Below are positions 18,206 to 18,439 of a DNA stretch of 18,439 nt, piece by piece (positions within the stretch are counted from its first letter, which is position 1; every line of letters begins with the position of its first letter). The position numbers were made by a program, and so were the translations under genes. The stretch spans positions 1 through 18,439 of the forward strand of contig JAFTDQ010000117.1 of NCBI GenBank assembly GCA_017454075.1, in the 5' to 3' direction. Source of the stretch: Clostridia bacterium. Its GTDB lineage: Bacteria; Bacillota_A; Clostridia; Oscillospirales; CAG-272. The notes beneath the pieces were generated by a model that searched no databases, was not told the origin of the DNA, and saw nothing but the letters and a program-made list of their open reading frames with translations.

Positions 18206-18242
18206 CTTTTCCCGCCTCCCATTAAGGGGAAGGCGGGAAAAG
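18206..18242 (-). terminator. Hairpin between two minus-strand genes
   Basis: A 12-bp stem (CTTTTCCCGCCT with AGGCGGGAAAAG) is extended by CCC/GGG across a one-base bulge. It lies 38 bases after the stop codon at 18280 and about 42 bases before the next ATG at 18164. Its minus-strand flank is A-rich, not U-rich, so termination is uncertain. No clear promoter for the 18164 gene is visible; a TATAAA follows the hairpin, without a good -35 box. Confidence 0.55.
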
Positions 18243-18279
18243 TGATATTAGATATACTGAATAATCAGACGTTTTTCGC

Positions 18280-18439
18280 TTATTGAGCGTCGGTCCAGGT
18301 ACCGCCTGAAACGGGGCCTACGAGCGAACCGTCCTCGGCGTAAACGACGCCCGATACGAGCGTGGCGTTATTATAGGTCTGATTTCCCATTACAAACGTT
18401 CCGCGTACGATCTGGCCTTTTCCGTCGACGGATTTCTCA
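18280..18439 (-). CDS. 3' end of an unidentified protein gene (partial)
   Basis: The minus strand is open from the window edge to TAA at 18282-18280 and gives 52 residues. They begin EKSVDGKGQIVRGTFV and end SGGTWTDAQ. The residues are rich in Gly, Thr, Val and Asn, consistent with a beta-rich, perhaps secreted protein. Codon usage matches the neighbours. Too little is visible to name a family. The next gene on the same strand is a secreted protein, so this may be part of the same surface-protein region. Confidence 0.6.
   Translation of the reverse strand, partial: EKSVDGKGQIVRGTFVMGNQTYNNATLVSGVVYAEDGSLVGPVSGGTWTDAQ

Overview
The window looks like chromosome from a GC-rich, Gram-positive-type anaerobe, most likely an uncultured member of the Clostridia (Bacillota). 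The evidence is strong AGGAG-type ribosome sites, an F1Fo-ATPase operon in the order atpI-B-E-F-H-A-G-D-C, several lipoproteins, a lysine-tailed secreted protein without an outer-membrane signature, and a fused ABC ATPase-permease of Firmicutes type. The taxonomy is inference; no rRNA or tRNA gene is present.

Layout, left to right. (1) 1-140 is the left end of an IS30-family insertion sequence: the first 11 codons of its transposase (minus strand, running out of the window), its promoter, and an inverted repeat that covers the transposase start. (2) 150-638 holds a small zinc-ribbon membrane protein (minus strand) with its terminator. (3) 834-3770 is a 978-residue MacB-like ABC exporter (plus strand). 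(4) 3872-5130 is a visibly AT-richer islet on the minus strand: a two-repeat lipoprotein preceded by the 3' remnant of a matrixin-like zinc metallopeptidase that has lost its 5' half. (5) 5222-12127 is a complete F-type ATP synthase operon (plus strand) with a near-consensus promoter and a closing hairpin. Its c subunit carries glutamates in both helices, resembling the two-carboxylate Na+ rotor type. Its epsilon subunit lacks the C-terminal helical domain. Its a subunit seems to start upstream of the only ATG, inside the end of atpI. (6) 12147-18164 is a minus-strand cluster. In transcription order it encodes a secreted two-repeat protein with a C-terminal membrane anchor, a metallophosphoesterase, an FAD-dependent oxidoreductase, an orphan solute-binding lipoprotein, a second metallophosphoesterase, and a short orphan coding fragment. 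Spacing is tight (6 bp, 19 bp, then a 4-bp overlap), so the last four full genes are probably one operon. (7) 18280-18439 is the 3' end of another minus-strand gene that continues past the window.

The ATP synthase operon accounts for over a third of the window and is housekeeping. Most of the unusual signals are in its details (c, epsilon and a subunits), in the insertion-sequence end, in the decayed peptidase islet, and in the accessory minus-strand cluster. Most other long open frames are antisense shadows caused by GC-biased third positions.
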